From Rhizobium cauense (GTDB taxonomy: Bacteria; Pseudomonadota; Alphaproteobacteria; Rhizobiales; Rhizobiaceae), in contig NZ_JAEUAT010000021.1 of assembly GCF_019511525.1 (NCBI RefSeq), forward strand, positions 62,001 through 126,000: a DNA stretch of 64,000 bases. Reading direction: 5' to 3'. The notes under the pieces are model-generated. The model saw only the letters and a list, made by a program, of their open reading frames with translations, ran no database searches and was not told the origin of the DNA. Each line of letters begins with the position of its first letter. The stretch's first letter is position 1. Below, one piece after another: positions 28,860-38,143 of the stretch. The translations under genes and the position numbers were made by a program.

Positions 28860-28940
28860 CCGGCGCTCCTTTCAAATGTCTAGCATAGAGAGGGTTTACT
28901 TAGACATACCGACAGTCGCTCCAAGCGGCCTCGGTGATAA

Positions 28941-29777
28941 TTATTTGCAAGCGGCCGCTTTGGTATCGAGCAATTCCAGCTTGGCTAGCCTGCCACTGAG
29001 AACAAAGTCTCCGTAGTCCATGGTCAGGTCGCGGGTGATGCCGTTCTCGTACAGCTTGAACGACATACGATAGACGGGCACAGCATCGGTCTTCGTATTC
29101 TCGTTGAAATAGGAGATCGTGACCGGCCAGAACGCGGCCTTTGCAAAGGCGCCTGCGTTGCCGGCGTCCGCTTCGTCGGAGGCCGGTACCACCTGCTTGC
29201 CAACGACAGTGGTCGTCACCAGCGCCTTGTCGCCGTCATCCGAGCCATCGAACACACGCGCCTCGAACAGGCGCGTCCCGGCCTTGGCATTCTGGATCAC
29301 GTCCAGCATGTGTTCCGTCGGGAATCGGCTTGCCGCGAGCTGCAGTTCCTTGCTGGTCGGCTGCGTCAAGGCAACCTTCACGCCTTCGGCCTGATCCTGC
29401 GCCGCGCCGTTGACCTCCTTGTCGAGCTGGTCATCGGTGAACGACTTGGTGTCGAAGGTGAACCTCCGGTCCTTCAGATTCTCGAACGTCTTCGTCTGCT
29501 GGTCGCTGACGCGGACGGCATCGCCGGTATCGATCTGGGTTACGAAGCGGAAGTTGGTGGTAAAGCCGGAGCAATAGTCACCATCGAACTCATAGACCAT
29601 GCGACCGGACATGCCAGAAATGCCCGAACGTTCCGAGGCATCCTTCAATTCCAGATCGTAGACCGCGCGATGAGCGACGAGGCCCGTCGCAATCGCGGCA
29701 CTGGTCGCCGGCGCAGCCGCACAGACGGACGTCGAAACGCTCGCCAAAAGAAGTGCGGCAAGACTCGATCGGAACAT
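28941..29777 (-). CDS. eipB: Cell-envelope integrity protein EipB (DUF1849 family)
   Basis: A periplasmic protein of the DUF1849 family; the Brucella homologue EipB is a beta-spiral protein needed for envelope integrity and has a disulphide between a cysteine at 69 and the C-terminal one. Here the 278-residue product has a signal peptide (1-20, SVCA-AAP), a cysteine at 69 (GDYCSG) and a cysteine at 277 (AAACK), matching that pattern closely. The ATG at 29777 has AGGAG 8 bases upstream; the longer frame is not supported. It is divergent from the RidA gene. Confidence 0.9.
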   Translation of the reverse strand: MFRSSLAALLLASVSTSVCAAAPATSAAIATGLVAHRAVYDLELKDASERSGISGMSGRMVYEFDGDYCSGFTTNFRFVTQIDTGDAVRVSDQQTKTFENLKDRRFTFDTKSFTDDQLDKEVNGAAQDQAEGVKVALTQPTSKELQLAASRFPTEHMLDVIQNAKAGTRLFEARVFDGSDDGDKALVTTTVVGKQVVPASDEADAGNAGAFAKAAFWPVTISYFNENTKTDAVPVYRMSFKLYENGITRDLTMDYGDFVLSGRLAKLELLDTKAAACK

Positions 29778-29914
29778 TGACAATCTCCTGTTGGACTCGC
29801 CTGCAATGTTATAAGAACGCTTTCGGCCAAATCGAGGCTCGAAAATGTCACAATCTAGATTCCAAGCCTTGATGCATAATTTTAGAACTATTGACAATAA
29901 AAGCGGAGAGGAAA

Positions 29915-30385
29915 ATGTCCGATCAAATCGCTGCGCGCCTGAAAGAAATGGGGATATCCCTGCCTGAGGCTGCGGCACCAGCCGCAAACTACGTTCCCTA
30001 CGTCATCAGCGGAAACCTCCTCTACATATCCGGCCAGCTGCCCCTCGAAGACGGCAAGGTCGCGGTCTCCGGCCATCTCGGCAAGAATGTCGACGTTGCG
30101 GCTGGTCAGCGCGCCGCGGAACTCTGTGCCATCAACATTCTTTCCCAGGCCCGCGCTGCCCTCGGTGGCGATCTCGGTCGCATCAAGCGCGTCATCAAGC
30201 TCAACGGCTTCGTTGCCTCGACGCCTGAGTTTGTCGAACAGCACCTCGTCATCAATGGCGCCTCGAACCTGATCGCAGCCGTCCTCGGTGAGCCCGGAAA
30301 GCATGCGCGCGCCGCCGTCGGCATGGCTGCTCTCCCCTTCAACGCCGCTGTCGAAATCGATGCGATCGTGGAAATTGCCCAATGA
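29915..30385 (+). CDS. RidA/YjgF-family protein
   Basis: 156 residues, the longer TdcF/YjgF-like subgroup. It carries the family pattern VISGNLLYISGQLPLEDGK near the N-terminus and the C-terminal block GEPGKHARAAVGMAALPFNAAVEI, whose Arg binds the imine carboxylate in RidA enzymes. RidA proteins hydrolyse reactive enamine/imine intermediates. The ATG at 29915 follows GGAGAGG; the longer open frame (from 29891) is not needed. The stop overlaps the next start (ATGA). Confidence 0.9.
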   Translation: MSDQIAARLKEMGISLPEAAAPAANYVPYVISGNLLYISGQLPLEDGKVAVSGHLGKNVDVAAGQRAAELCAINILSQARAALGGDLGRIKRVIKLNGFVASTPEFVEQHLVINGASNLIAAVLGEPGKHARAAVGMAALPFNAAVEIDAIVEIAQ

Positions 30386-31101
30386 CCTCTGCTGCATGGC
30401 TCAAGGAACAACCGGTCGCTCATCGCGGCTATCATGACCTCAACCAGGCAGTATGGGAAAATACGCTCTCCGCGTTCGCGCGCGCCGTCGAGGCAGGCTT
30501 CGCGATCGAGTGCGACCTGCACTATGCATCCGATGGCGTGCCTGTTGTCTTCCATGACGAGGATCTTGAGCGCCTCTGCAAGCTCAAGGGTGACGTGCGC
30601 GAGCGAACATCCAGAGAGCTTGGCCTTATCTCCGTCGGCGGGACGGCAGACAAGATTCCGACGTTGCGGCAGCTGCTCGATCTCGTAAAGGGTCAGGTGC
30701 CCCTGGTCATCGAACTGAAGGGCCGCGAAGCAGACGACGAAGGATTCGCGGAAGCTGTTCTCGAAGTGCTTGAGGGCTACGAGGGCAAGGTCGCCCTGAT
30801 GAGCTTCGACCACTGGCTGCTTCGGGATCTGAAGGCGCTCAATGCGCCCTATCCGCTGGGACTGACAGCCGGCGGCAACAAGCCGGAAGAATTCGAAGTG
30901 CATGAAAAGGCGATGGAACTCGGCCTCGACTTCATTTCCTATTTCTTCGCCGATCTGCCGAATCCCTTCATTACAGCCCAGCGAGAAAAGGGCATCGTGG
31001 TCATTACCTGGACCGTGCGTGACGAAAAGGGGCGCAAGCACACCTTTGAGAATGCGGACCAGATGACATTCGAAGGATTCGACCCGCGCGTTTCGGTTTG
31101 A
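30382..31101 (+). CDS. Glycerophosphodiester phosphodiesterase
   Basis: 239 residues with the GDPD TIM-barrel signature: HRGYHD near the N-terminus, ENTLSAFARAVEAGFAIECDLH with the metal-binding Glu and Asp, and PVVFHDEDLERLC. It splits glycerophosphodiesters (head groups of phospholipids) into glycerol 3-phosphate and the alcohol. No signal peptide, so cytoplasmic. It is coupled to the RidA gene by ATGA. Confidence 0.92.
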   Translation: MTSAAWLKEQPVAHRGYHDLNQAVWENTLSAFARAVEAGFAIECDLHYASDGVPVVFHDEDLERLCKLKGDVRERTSRELGLISVGGTADKIPTLRQLLDLVKGQVPLVIELKGREADDEGFAEAVLEVLEGYEGKVALMSFDHWLLRDLKALNAPYPLGLTAGGNKPEEFEVHEKAMELGLDFISYFFADLPNPFITAQREKGIVVITWTVRDEKGRKHTFENADQMTFEGFDPRVSV

Positions 31102-31179
31102 CGCTCGCTTTTTGGACAAGATCATGCGCAGACTGTTTGTGAGCCCTATTTCCCTCCCAAACGGTCTCGCACTCGCTCC

Positions 31180-32370
31180 ATGACAGACGACCTTTCAATC
31201 CGCATCGAGCGGTCATTCACCGCGATTTCCCCGGAAAGCTGGTCTCGGCTATCGGGTGCCTCCAGAAAAGGCGAGGCGCTCGCCTACAATCCCTTTGTGT
31301 CGCATGCCTTCCTGTCCTCGCTCGAGGAGTCCGGATCGGCGACGGCGCAGACCGGCTGGATGGGGCATCACCTTCTGTTGGAAACAGACAGGGGCGAGCT
31401 CCTCGGCGCCCTGCCCGGCTACCTCAAGAACCATAGCCAAGGCGAATATGTTTTCGACCACGGCTGGGCGGATGCCTTTGAACGCGCCGGCGGGCGTTAC
31501 TACCCGAAGCTTCAGTGTTCCATTCCGTTTACACCGGCAACAGGCCCGCGCCTCCTCGTCGCCGAAGGCCTGCAACGCCTGCCGATCCAGCATGCGATGG
31601 CCGAGAGCCTCAAGGAGGTCGTTCGCCGTCTCGGCGTGTCTTCCGCTCACATCACGTTCGTACCCGAGGACGAGATCGGCATCTTCGAGGGTGAGGACTA
31701 TCTGCATCGCACGGATCAGCAGTTTCACTTCATCAATGAAGGCTACGCCAACCATGACGAGTTTCTGGAAACGCTGGCATCCCGCAAGCGCAAGGCGCTC
31801 AAGAAGGAGCGTCGCACGGCGCTCGAAAATGGCATCAGTATCGACTGGCTGACCGGAAGTGACCTGACCGAGCGGATATGGGACCAATTCTTCGAGTTCT
31901 ATATGGATACCGGCGGCAGAAAATGGGGCCGCCCCTACCTGACACGCCAGTTCTACTCGCTGATCGGCGAGCGCATGCCGGAGGATATCCTGCTCGTCAT
32001 GGCAAAGCGTGACGGTCGCTATATTGCCGGCGCGATCAACTTCATCGGCGGCGACACGCTCTATGGGCGCCACTGGGGCTGCGTCGAGGACCACCCGTTC
32101 CTGCATTTCGAGGTCTGCTATCATCAGGCCATCGACTTCGCCCTGGCAAAGGGGCTGAAGCGCGTCGAGGCGGGAGCCCAGGGCGAGCACAAGCTGGCGC
32201 GAGGTTACCTGCCGGTGACAACACACTCCGCCCATTATGTTGCCCACGCGGGGCTTCGCCGCGCAATCGCCGACTACCTCGAGCGGGAGCGCGACGACAT
32301 CGAGCAGATGAACGAGATCCTGACGGAGCACAGTCCGTTTCGAAAGGGCGAGCGCCAGGTCGAGGATTGA
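31180..32370 (+). CDS. GNAT-superfamily acyltransferase (COG3146 family)
   Basis: 396 residues. The COG3146/DUF482 family shows the signature FEVCYHQAIDFALAKGL followed by EAGAQGEHKLARGYLP near the C-terminus, both present. The fold is a double GNAT like FemX peptidyl transferases, hence the database name 'peptidoglycan biosynthesis/recognition'. The true substrate is unknown. The ATG at 31180 is 78 bases after the GDPD gene and has no strong Shine-Dalgarno sequence. It forms a plus-strand series with the RidA, GDPD and HIT genes. Confidence 0.85.
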   Translation: MTDDLSIRIERSFTAISPESWSRLSGASRKGEALAYNPFVSHAFLSSLEESGSATAQTGWMGHHLLLETDRGELLGALPGYLKNHSQGEYVFDHGWADAFERAGGRYYPKLQCSIPFTPATGPRLLVAEGLQRLPIQHAMAESLKEVVRRLGVSSAHITFVPEDEIGIFEGEDYLHRTDQQFHFINEGYANHDEFLETLASRKRKALKKERRTALENGISIDWLTGSDLTERIWDQFFEFYMDTGGRKWGRPYLTRQFYSLIGERMPEDILLVMAKRDGRYIAGAINFIGGDTLYGRHWGCVEDHPFLHFEVCYHQAIDFALAKGLKRVEAGAQGEHKLARGYLPVTTHSAHYVAHAGLRRAIADYLERERDDIEQMNEILTEHSPFRKGERQVED

Positions 32371-32419
32371 CGCCCTCGGCGATACCGCGCTACCGAAACA
32401 GAAAACGAGGAGATCTCCC

Positions 32420-32845
32420 ATGACGAGCGCCACCTACGACAGCAACAACATCTTCGCCAAGATCCTGCGTGGCGAGATTCCCTCGCATCGCATCTACGAG
32501 GACGATGATACCGTCGCTTTCATGGATGTCATGCCACAGGCTCCGGGTCACGTGCTTGTCGTTCCCAAGGCGCCATCGCGCAACTTGCTCGACGCGGATC
32601 CCGCCGTCCTCGCCAAGACGATCCCCGTCGTCCAGAAGATCGCAACTGCCGTCAAGGAAGCCTTCGACGCGGATGGTGTCTTCGTCTGCCAATTCAACGA
32701 ACCAGCAGCAGGCCAGACCGTTTTCCACCTGCATTTCCACGTGATCCCGCGCTACGAGGGCGCGGCACTGCGTCCGCATTCGGGCCAGATGGAAGATAAT
32801 GCAGTGCTTGCGGCAAACGCGGAGAAAATCAGAGCGGAGCTTTGA
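32420..32845 (+). CDS. HIT-family nucleotide hydrolase
   Basis: 141 residues of the histidine-triad fold: the opening NIFAKILRGEIPSHRIYEDD and the active-site triad HLHFHVIPRY. HIT proteins act on nucleoside phosphoramidates or dinucleotides. GGAGATCTCCC precedes the ATG, with a GAGGAG site 8 bases away. It ends next to the convergent PAP2 gene with no spacer (TGATTA). Confidence 0.93.
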   Translation: MTSATYDSNNIFAKILRGEIPSHRIYEDDDTVAFMDVMPQAPGHVLVVPKAPSRNLLDADPAVLAKTIPVVQKIATAVKEAFDADGVFVCQFNEPAAGQTVFHLHFHVIPRYEGAALRPHSGQMEDNAVLAANAEKIRAEL

Positions 32846-33787
32846 TTACGCTCTGACGGTACCCGCCGCTCTGCCAATATGCTTGCTCTGCGTCCTCTCC
32901 AGCTGCCGTAGGCTAGCGGACGCGAGCATGTAGGCCACGCAGAAGATAAGCAGTCCGCCGAAAACGTCGGCCAGATTATGCCCACCCTGTATGACGATCG
33001 CGGGCATCATCACGACATTCAAAAGCAGAAACAGCAAGCCAAGCGCTCCGCACCGCAACATAAAGCATGCTGACATCGCTGCCATGACCGTATGAAACGA
33101 CGGAAACCCGATCAATCCAAGCACGTTCCGTGGCGTCAGATAAGCCGCGCCATTCCGTCCGAGTTCGACAAGTTGAGCGCCATAGTCTGGCCCGACAGCA
33201 AGAGGAACGCGATGTGTCACGTCTGACGGCAACTCGTAGATCGACGACGCGCCGAATGACGGGAAGAAAAACCAGCAAATGATCGCCGCCAAGGCGCCGA
33301 GGACGCCGGTCAGTAAGAAGTGATGAAGTAGCCTTGTCCGTCCGCCAAACCCTAAGACCAGCAATACAACGATCAGCTGTGGCAGCGACGTCGTGTAGAT
33401 CATCTGAAGCAACGCACCTGCCCGCGGATACTGTGATGCCCACGTCACGAAGGCCGGCCAATCGAAGCCCAAAGCAGCATCAAGCCTAGCGAGCTTGAGA
33501 TCGATGGTTGGAAACCGCAGTGGCAGCAAGAGATAGTTGAAGATCGATCCCGCGATCGTGAAGAGCACGAAGAGACCGGCCGCGGTCGCTGTCGCGGCAA
33601 TCCGGTCATTGTGCCGAAAACGCCGATAGAATTGGCCGAGTAGAAGCAGGAACGCGCCACAAGCGATGAGGCTGGCATATCCAACGACGTCGATGCCAAC
33701 GCCCTTCAATAGCAACAGACCGGCATCAAGCAACGCCAGGGTCGCAATGATCAAGATGATGAAACGTTCAGCCGGCAGAAACGCCAT
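32846..33787 (-). CDS. PAP2-superfamily membrane phosphatase/transferase
   Basis: 313 residues with about six to seven transmembrane segments. The phosphatase signatures are seen as GFPSFHTVMAAMSA and GGHNLADVFGGLL, the pattern of the PAP2_3 subgroup (inositol-phosphoceramide-synthase-like). The usual first motif (KxxxxxxRP) is not evident. Candidate roles are lipid phosphate phosphatase or phosphatidyl transfer at the membrane; the substrate is not determinable. It begins 110 bases from the clpA stop, which is divided from it by a terminator. Confidence 0.8.
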   Translation of the reverse strand: MAFLPAERFIILIIATLALLDAGLLLLKGVGIDVVGYASLIACGAFLLLLGQFYRRFRHNDRIAATATAAGLFVLFTIAGSIFNYLLLPLRFPTIDLKLARLDAALGFDWPAFVTWASQYPRAGALLQMIYTTSLPQLIVVLLVLGFGGRTRLLHHFLLTGVLGALAAIICWFFFPSFGASSIYELPSDVTHRVPLAVGPDYGAQLVELGRNGAAYLTPRNVLGLIGFPSFHTVMAAMSACFMLRCGALGLLFLLLNVVMMPAIVIQGGHNLADVFGGLLIFCVAYMLASASLRQLERTQSKHIGRAAGTVRA

Positions 33788-33859
33788 CGTGAGGCTCCTT
33801 GCTGGAGCCGATATAAAGCCGGGGCACTTAAGAATCGGCTAAGCCGAAACCAGTAGCGC

Positions 33860-33887
33860 AAAAGAAAAGGCGGCCATTGCGGCCGCC
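33860..33887 (-). terminator. Rho-independent terminator of clpA
   Basis: On the minus strand GGCGGCC, GCAAT loop, GGCCGCC and then TTTTCTTTT. It begins 11 bases past the clpA stop. Confidence 0.9.
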
Positions 33888-33897
33888 CCTCCATCAA

Positions 33898-36396
33898 CTA
33901 TTTCTTCGGAACCCTCGGAACCGCACTTCCCTTCTTGGGTGGGCTCTTCACTTCCGCTTCGACTGATGCCTTTGACTTCTTTGCCGTTGCCTTCTTCGGG
34001 CGTGCCTTCGTCTTCAGTTCGCCGTCATCCTCGTCATCGGCCTCGGAGTGGATGAGCTCCGCTTCAGGCTTCGGCTTGATCGGCGCGCTGTCCGGGACCG
34101 CTTCCAAGACGATACCAGGCTTTCCATCTTCCTTCGGACCAACGGTGACGTTGACGACACCGCCCTTCCGCAGCTTGCCAAAGAGAATCTCATTGGCGAG
34201 CGGCTTCTTGATGACGTCCTGGATAACGCGGGCGAGCGGGCGAGCGCCCATCTTCTCGTCGTAACCCTTTTCAGCCAGCCACGCGATAGCGTCCTCGTGC
34301 AGATTGAAGGTGACATTCCGTTCGGAAAGCTGCGCTTCGAGCTGCATGATGAACTTCTGCACGACCTTGTGGATCACTTCCGTCGGGAGCGCCGCGAACG
34401 GGATGATCGCGTCGAGACGGTTGCGGAACTCCGGCGTGAACAGGCGGGTCAACGCCTCCTCGTCCTCGCCCGTCCGCTTGGACGAACCGAAGCCGATCGC
34501 CGCCTTGGCCATCTCCGACGCCCCCGCGTTGGTCGTCATGATCAGGATGACGTTGCGGAAGTCTATCTTCTTGCCGTTATGGTCGGTCAGCGCGCCATGG
34601 TCCATCACCTGCAACAGGATGTTGTAGATGTCGGGATGCGCCTTCTCGATCTCGTCAAGCAACACCACGCAATGCGGATGCTGGTCGACGCCATCGGTCA
34701 GCAGACCACCCTGGTCGAAGCCGACATAGCCGGGAGGTGCGCCGAGCAGGCGCGATACCGTATGCCGTTCCATGTACTCGGACATATCAAAGCGCAGAAG
34801 CTCAACGCCGAGCGACGAGGCGAGCTGCTTCGCAACCTCGGTCTTGCCGACGCCTGTCGGGCCGGAGAAGACGTAGGAACCAATCGGCTTGTTCGGTTCA
34901 CGCAGGCCCGCGCGGGCGAGCTTGATCGACGTCGACAACGCCTCGATCGCCTTGTCCTGGCCGTAGACGACCGAGCGCAGTTCCTGCTCGAGATTGGCAA
35001 GAACAGCTTCGTCGTCCTTCGACACCGTCTTCGGCGGGATGCGCGCCATTGTCGCAACCGTGGCTTCGATCTCCTTCTCGGTGATCAGCTTGCGGCGCTT
35101 GGACGGCGGCAGCAGCATCTGGGCTGCACCGGTTTCATCGATCACGTCGATCGCCTTGTCGGGCAGCTTGCGGTCCGAGATGTAGCGCGCCGACAGCTCG
35201 ACAGCCGTCTTGATCGCCTCGTTTGAATAGCGCAGGTGATGATATTCTTCGAAGTACGGCTTCAAGCCCTTCATGATCTCGATCGCATCGTCGATCGACG
35301 GCTCGTTGACGTCGATCTTCTGGAAGCGACGAACCAGAGCCCGGTCCTTTTCGAAGAACTGGCGGTACTCCTTATAGGTGGTCGAACCGATGCAACGGAT
35401 GGCACCCGAGGACAGGGCCGGCTTCAAGAGGTTCGAGGCATCCATGGCTCCGCCCGACGTTGCGCCCGCACCGATCACGGTATGGATCTCGTCGATGAAC
35501 AGCACGGCGCCCGGATATTCTTCGAGTTCCTTCACGACCTGCTTCAAGCGCTCTTCGAAATCACCGCGATAGCGCGTGCCGGCCAGCAGCGTTCCCATAT
35601 CCAGCGAGAAGATGGTGGCATCGGCCAATGCTTCAGGCACCTTGCCCTCGACGATGCGCTTGGCAAGGCCCTCGGCAATGGCGGTCTTGCCGACACCGGG
35701 ATCGCCGACATAGAGCGGGTTGTTTTTCGACCGGCGGCATAGAACCTGGATGGTGCGATTGACCTCGGCCTGGCGACCGATCAACGGATCGATCTTGCCG
35801 CTCTTGGCCTTCTCATTGAGGTTCACGCAGTAAGCCTTCAGGGCATCCTGCTGCTTTTTCGCGCCGCCCTCTTCCTGTTCGCTGCTGCCACGCGATGCCG
35901 GCTTGCTCTCGGATTCGTCGTCGGCGCCGCGAGGCGGACGAGACTCGGACGAACCCGGCCGCTTGCCGATCCCGTGGGAGATATAGTTGACCGCGTCGTA
36001 GCGGGTCATTTCCTGCTCCTGCAGGAAGTAGGCCGCGTGGCTCTCGCGCTCGGCGAAAATGGCAACGAGGACGTTTGCGCCGGTCACCTCCTCGCGACCG
36101 GACGACTGCACATGGATCACCGCCCGCTGGATGACGCGCTGGAAGCCGGAGGTTGGCTTGGAGTCCTCGTCATAGCCGGTGACCAAATTGGAGAGTTCGT
36201 TATCGACATATTCAACAAGCGTTTTGCGCAGCGCGTCGAGGTCGACGTTGCAGGCGCCCATAACGGCGGCGGCATCGGCATCGTCGATCAGGGCGAGCAG
36301 CAGATGCTCGAGCGTGGCATACTCATGATGCCGCTCGTTGGCAAAGGTCAGTGCCTGATGGAGCGCCTTCTCAAGACTAGGCGAAAATGTTGGCAC
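33898..36396 (-). CDS. clpA: ATP-dependent Clp protease ATP-binding subunit ClpA
   Basis: Unfoldase that feeds N-end-rule and other substrates to ClpP. 832 residues: Clp-N repeat (about 1-145), a charged linker (about 145-180), AAA+ domain 1 with Walker A GDPGVGKTA, AAA+ domain 2 with GPTGVGKTE, and an IGF ClpP-binding loop (AAIGFGSSK). The last about 55 residues are an Asp/Glu then Lys/Ala-rich tail (KTKARPKKATAKKSKAS) absent from E. coli ClpA. It starts with GTG (36396), with GAGGA 7 bases upstream. The adaptor gene clpS lies 10 bases upstream. Confidence 0.97.
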   Translation of the reverse strand: MPTFSPSLEKALHQALTFANERHHEYATLEHLLLALIDDADAAAVMGACNVDLDALRKTLVEYVDNELSNLVTGYDEDSKPTSGFQRVIQRAVIHVQSSGREEVTGANVLVAIFAERESHAAYFLQEQEMTRYDAVNYISHGIGKRPGSSESRPPRGADDESESKPASRGSSEQEEGGAKKQQDALKAYCVNLNEKAKSGKIDPLIGRQAEVNRTIQVLCRRSKNNPLYVGDPGVGKTAIAEGLAKRIVEGKVPEALADATIFSLDMGTLLAGTRYRGDFEERLKQVVKELEEYPGAVLFIDEIHTVIGAGATSGGAMDASNLLKPALSSGAIRCIGSTTYKEYRQFFEKDRALVRRFQKIDVNEPSIDDAIEIMKGLKPYFEEYHHLRYSNEAIKTAVELSARYISDRKLPDKAIDVIDETGAAQMLLPPSKRRKLITEKEIEATVATMARIPPKTVSKDDEAVLANLEQELRSVVYGQDKAIEALSTSIKLARAGLREPNKPIGSYVFSGPTGVGKTEVAKQLASSLGVELLRFDMSEYMERHTVSRLLGAPPGYVGFDQGGLLTDGVDQHPHCVVLLDEIEKAHPDIYNILLQVMDHGALTDHNGKKIDFRNVILIMTTNAGASEMAKAAIGFGSSKRTGEDEEALTRLFTPEFRNRLDAIIPFAALPTEVIHKVVQKFIMQLEAQLSERNVTFNLHEDAIAWLAEKGYDEKMGARPLARVIQDVIKKPLANEILFGKLRKGGVVNVTVGPKEDGKPGIVLEAVPDSAPIKPKPEAELIHSEADDEDDGELKTKARPKKATAKKSKASVEAEVKSPPKKGSAVPRVPKK

Positions 36397-36406
36397 GTTC
36401 AGATCC

Positions 36407-36760
36407 TCACTTCTTTTCCATGACGCATTGCAGCGGATGCTGGTGCTGCCGGGCGAAGTCCATCACCTGGCTCACCTTCGTTTCCGCCACTTCGTATGTA
36501 AATATCCCACATTCGCCGACGCCATGGTTGTGGACATGAAGCATAATGCGGGTGGCACTTTCGCGATCCTTCTGAAAAAAACGCTCCAGAATATGAATGA
36601 CGAATTCCATGGGAGTGTAGTCGTCGTTCAAGAGTAGCACGCGGTAGAGATTGGGCTTCTTGGTCTTCGGTTTCGTGCGTGTGATGACCGAGGTTCCGCG
36701 ATTTCCGTTGTCCCCGTTCCTTTCGCTATCGTTTTGCATCCGGATCGGCTTTGCGATCAT
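36407..36760 (-). CDS. clpS: ATP-dependent Clp protease adaptor ClpS
   Basis: Adaptor that hands N-end-rule substrates (with N-terminal Phe, Leu, Trp, Tyr) to ClpA. 117 residues: a 38-residue flexible basic N-terminus, then the core LYRVLLLNDDYTPMEFVIHIL with the N-degron pocket, and HNHGVGECGIFTYEVAETK. Cotranscribed with clpA (10-base gap). Confidence 0.95.
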   Translation of the reverse strand: MIAKPIRMQNDSERNGDNGNRGTSVITRTKPKTKKPNLYRVLLLNDDYTPMEFVIHILERFFQKDRESATRIMLHVHNHGVGECGIFTYEVAETKVSQVMDFARQHQHPLQCVMEKK

Positions 36761-36946
36761 TTTCTTTCATTCCTCGATCAGTCCAGCGGGGGGCATGGGA
36801 GGGGTTTGCCCGCCGAATATTCGAAATACTAACTTAGTTCATCCTGGAGCGATTTTAAGCCCCTCGCTTCACACTGCAATCACAATTCGGCTGGTCTCGA
36901 CGCAAAGACACAGAAACCGGGCGATGGGCATGCGACGGGCATTGTG

Positions 36947-36985
36947 AAAAAAGAAAAGACCGGCCGCAGATGCGTAGCCGGTCTT
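36947..36985 (-). terminator. Rho-independent terminator of the phasin gene
   Basis: On the minus strand AAGACCGGC and GCCGGTCTT form a 9-bp stem with a 12-base loop, followed by TTCTTTTTTC. It begins 38 bases past the phasin stop. Confidence 0.88.
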
Positions 36986-37022
36986 CGATTTTCAAGAGCT
37001 GTGCGGCAATTGCCGCCTATGG

Positions 37023-37394
37023 TTACGCCGCAGCGGGCGCGACAACTGGGGCGGCCTTCGTCGCCTTGGCGACCGCAGCAGCAACAGGCGCTTCATATGG
37101 TTTGTAAGCGCTTTTGGCGAGATCGGAATACATTTCGCCAAGCTTGGTGGCTTCGCCCACGAAGTTCTCGTATGCAGTTTTCACATAGTTGGTCTGCAGC
37201 TCGAAGGCAGCTTCAAAGCTACGCGCCCCGGAGAGACTTTCAAAATGCGTGACCGTGTCCTGGAACGACTTCTTGGAATACTCCACGGCTTCGGCGGCAA
37301 TGGCCTGAAAACCCTTGGCAGTCTCCGAATAGCTCTTCAGGACCGTGTCCATGGCTTCCTTGTTCTTCCGATTGACGTCGTCGAAGTTCAACAT
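37023..37394 (-). CDS. Phasin-family protein
   Basis: 123 residues, mostly amphipathic alpha helix (about 5-95), with the phasin pattern around AIAAEAVEYSKKSFQDTVTHFESL, and an Ala/Val/Pro-rich tail ending PVVAPAAA. Phasins coat polyhydroxyalkanoate granules and govern their size. The start ATG 37394 has AAGGAGG 9 bases upstream; two upstream in-frame ATGs lie too close to it. It is a single gene with its own terminator. The PHA synthase phaC lies 19 kb away in this window. Confidence 0.88.
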   Translation of the reverse strand: MLNFDDVNRKNKEAMDTVLKSYSETAKGFQAIAAEAVEYSKKSFQDTVTHFESLSGARSFEAAFELQTNYVKTAYENFVGEATKLGEMYSDLAKSAYKPYEAPVAAAVAKATKAAPVVAPAAA

Positions 37395-37623
37395 GACCAT
37401 CATCCTCCTTGGCATGTGTGGCTTGATGAAGCCTAGCTGCAACGCACAAATAGTCAAGCATGATTGTGCACCGCAAAACAATCTTTGATTGCATCACCAC
37501 CCACGCATGTTTCAATGCGCAAAACCGAAATCCCACTGTAATTGATTTTGCTAAAATATATCAGAGCGTCGCAACCAACGGTTACGTCAAAAAATTCGTC
37601 GCGACGCCTGATGAGGCCTGACG

Positions 37624-38046
37624 TCAGTCAAGAAGATCGGCCGGCACCTTCCCGCCATTTTCGGCAAGGCGCGTCATCAAGGCCTTGTGCAGGAACATGT
37701 TCATCGCGGCGGTGTCGTGCGGGTCACCTTTGAAGCCAAGCTCCGCGGCCAGCTCCTTGCGCTCAGCGAGGCTGGCATCCATGCCGACGGCCTTCATGAG
37801 ATCCACGATCGAGCGGCGCCAGTCCAGCTTTTGTCCGCTCTTCTTAACTGCCGCATCCAGTAGCGGCACGATATCGACAGCCGCTGCGGCGGGGGTAGCA
37901 GCAGCCGGTGTTGCCTGCGGTGTGGCTGAGGGAGCGGGCGATGGCGCTGCGGTTGCCCCCGGCTGCGAAGGGGCGGCTGATGGAGTGACCGGCGCGGCCA
38001 CAGCTTCACCAAAAATCGCGTTCTTGATCTTGTCGAAAATACCCAT
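37624..38046 (-). CDS. DUF3597 domain-containing protein
   Basis: 140 residues. It starts MGIFDKIKNAIFG, then an Ala/Pro/Thr-rich linker (about 15-57), then the DUF3597 domain (about 58-140: VDIVPLLDAAVKKSGQKLDW, DLMKAVGMD, LAAELGFKGDPHDTAAMNM). The family is small and uncharacterised; the domain looks like a compact helical bundle resembling peptidoglycan-binding LysM-less modules, but I give no function. No signal peptide. Confidence 0.85.
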   Translation of the reverse strand: MGIFDKIKNAIFGEAVAAPVTPSAAPSQPGATAAPSPAPSATPQATPAAATPAAAAVDIVPLLDAAVKKSGQKLDWRRSIVDLMKAVGMDASLAERKELAAELGFKGDPHDTAAMNMFLHKALMTRLAENGGKVPADLLD

Positions 38047-38143
38047 TCCGGCATCCCTCCTTGGCGCTAGAGCACATGCTCAGCTTGGGAGATGGAGCGT
38101 TCGACGGAGCGGTCCAGAGAAGAGAGCGTATTTTTCCGCCGAA

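Noticed and set aside
34048..35226. A 392-codon plus-strand frame opposite clpA
   Set aside because: Antisense to a highly conserved gene; composition is that of a complement frame.
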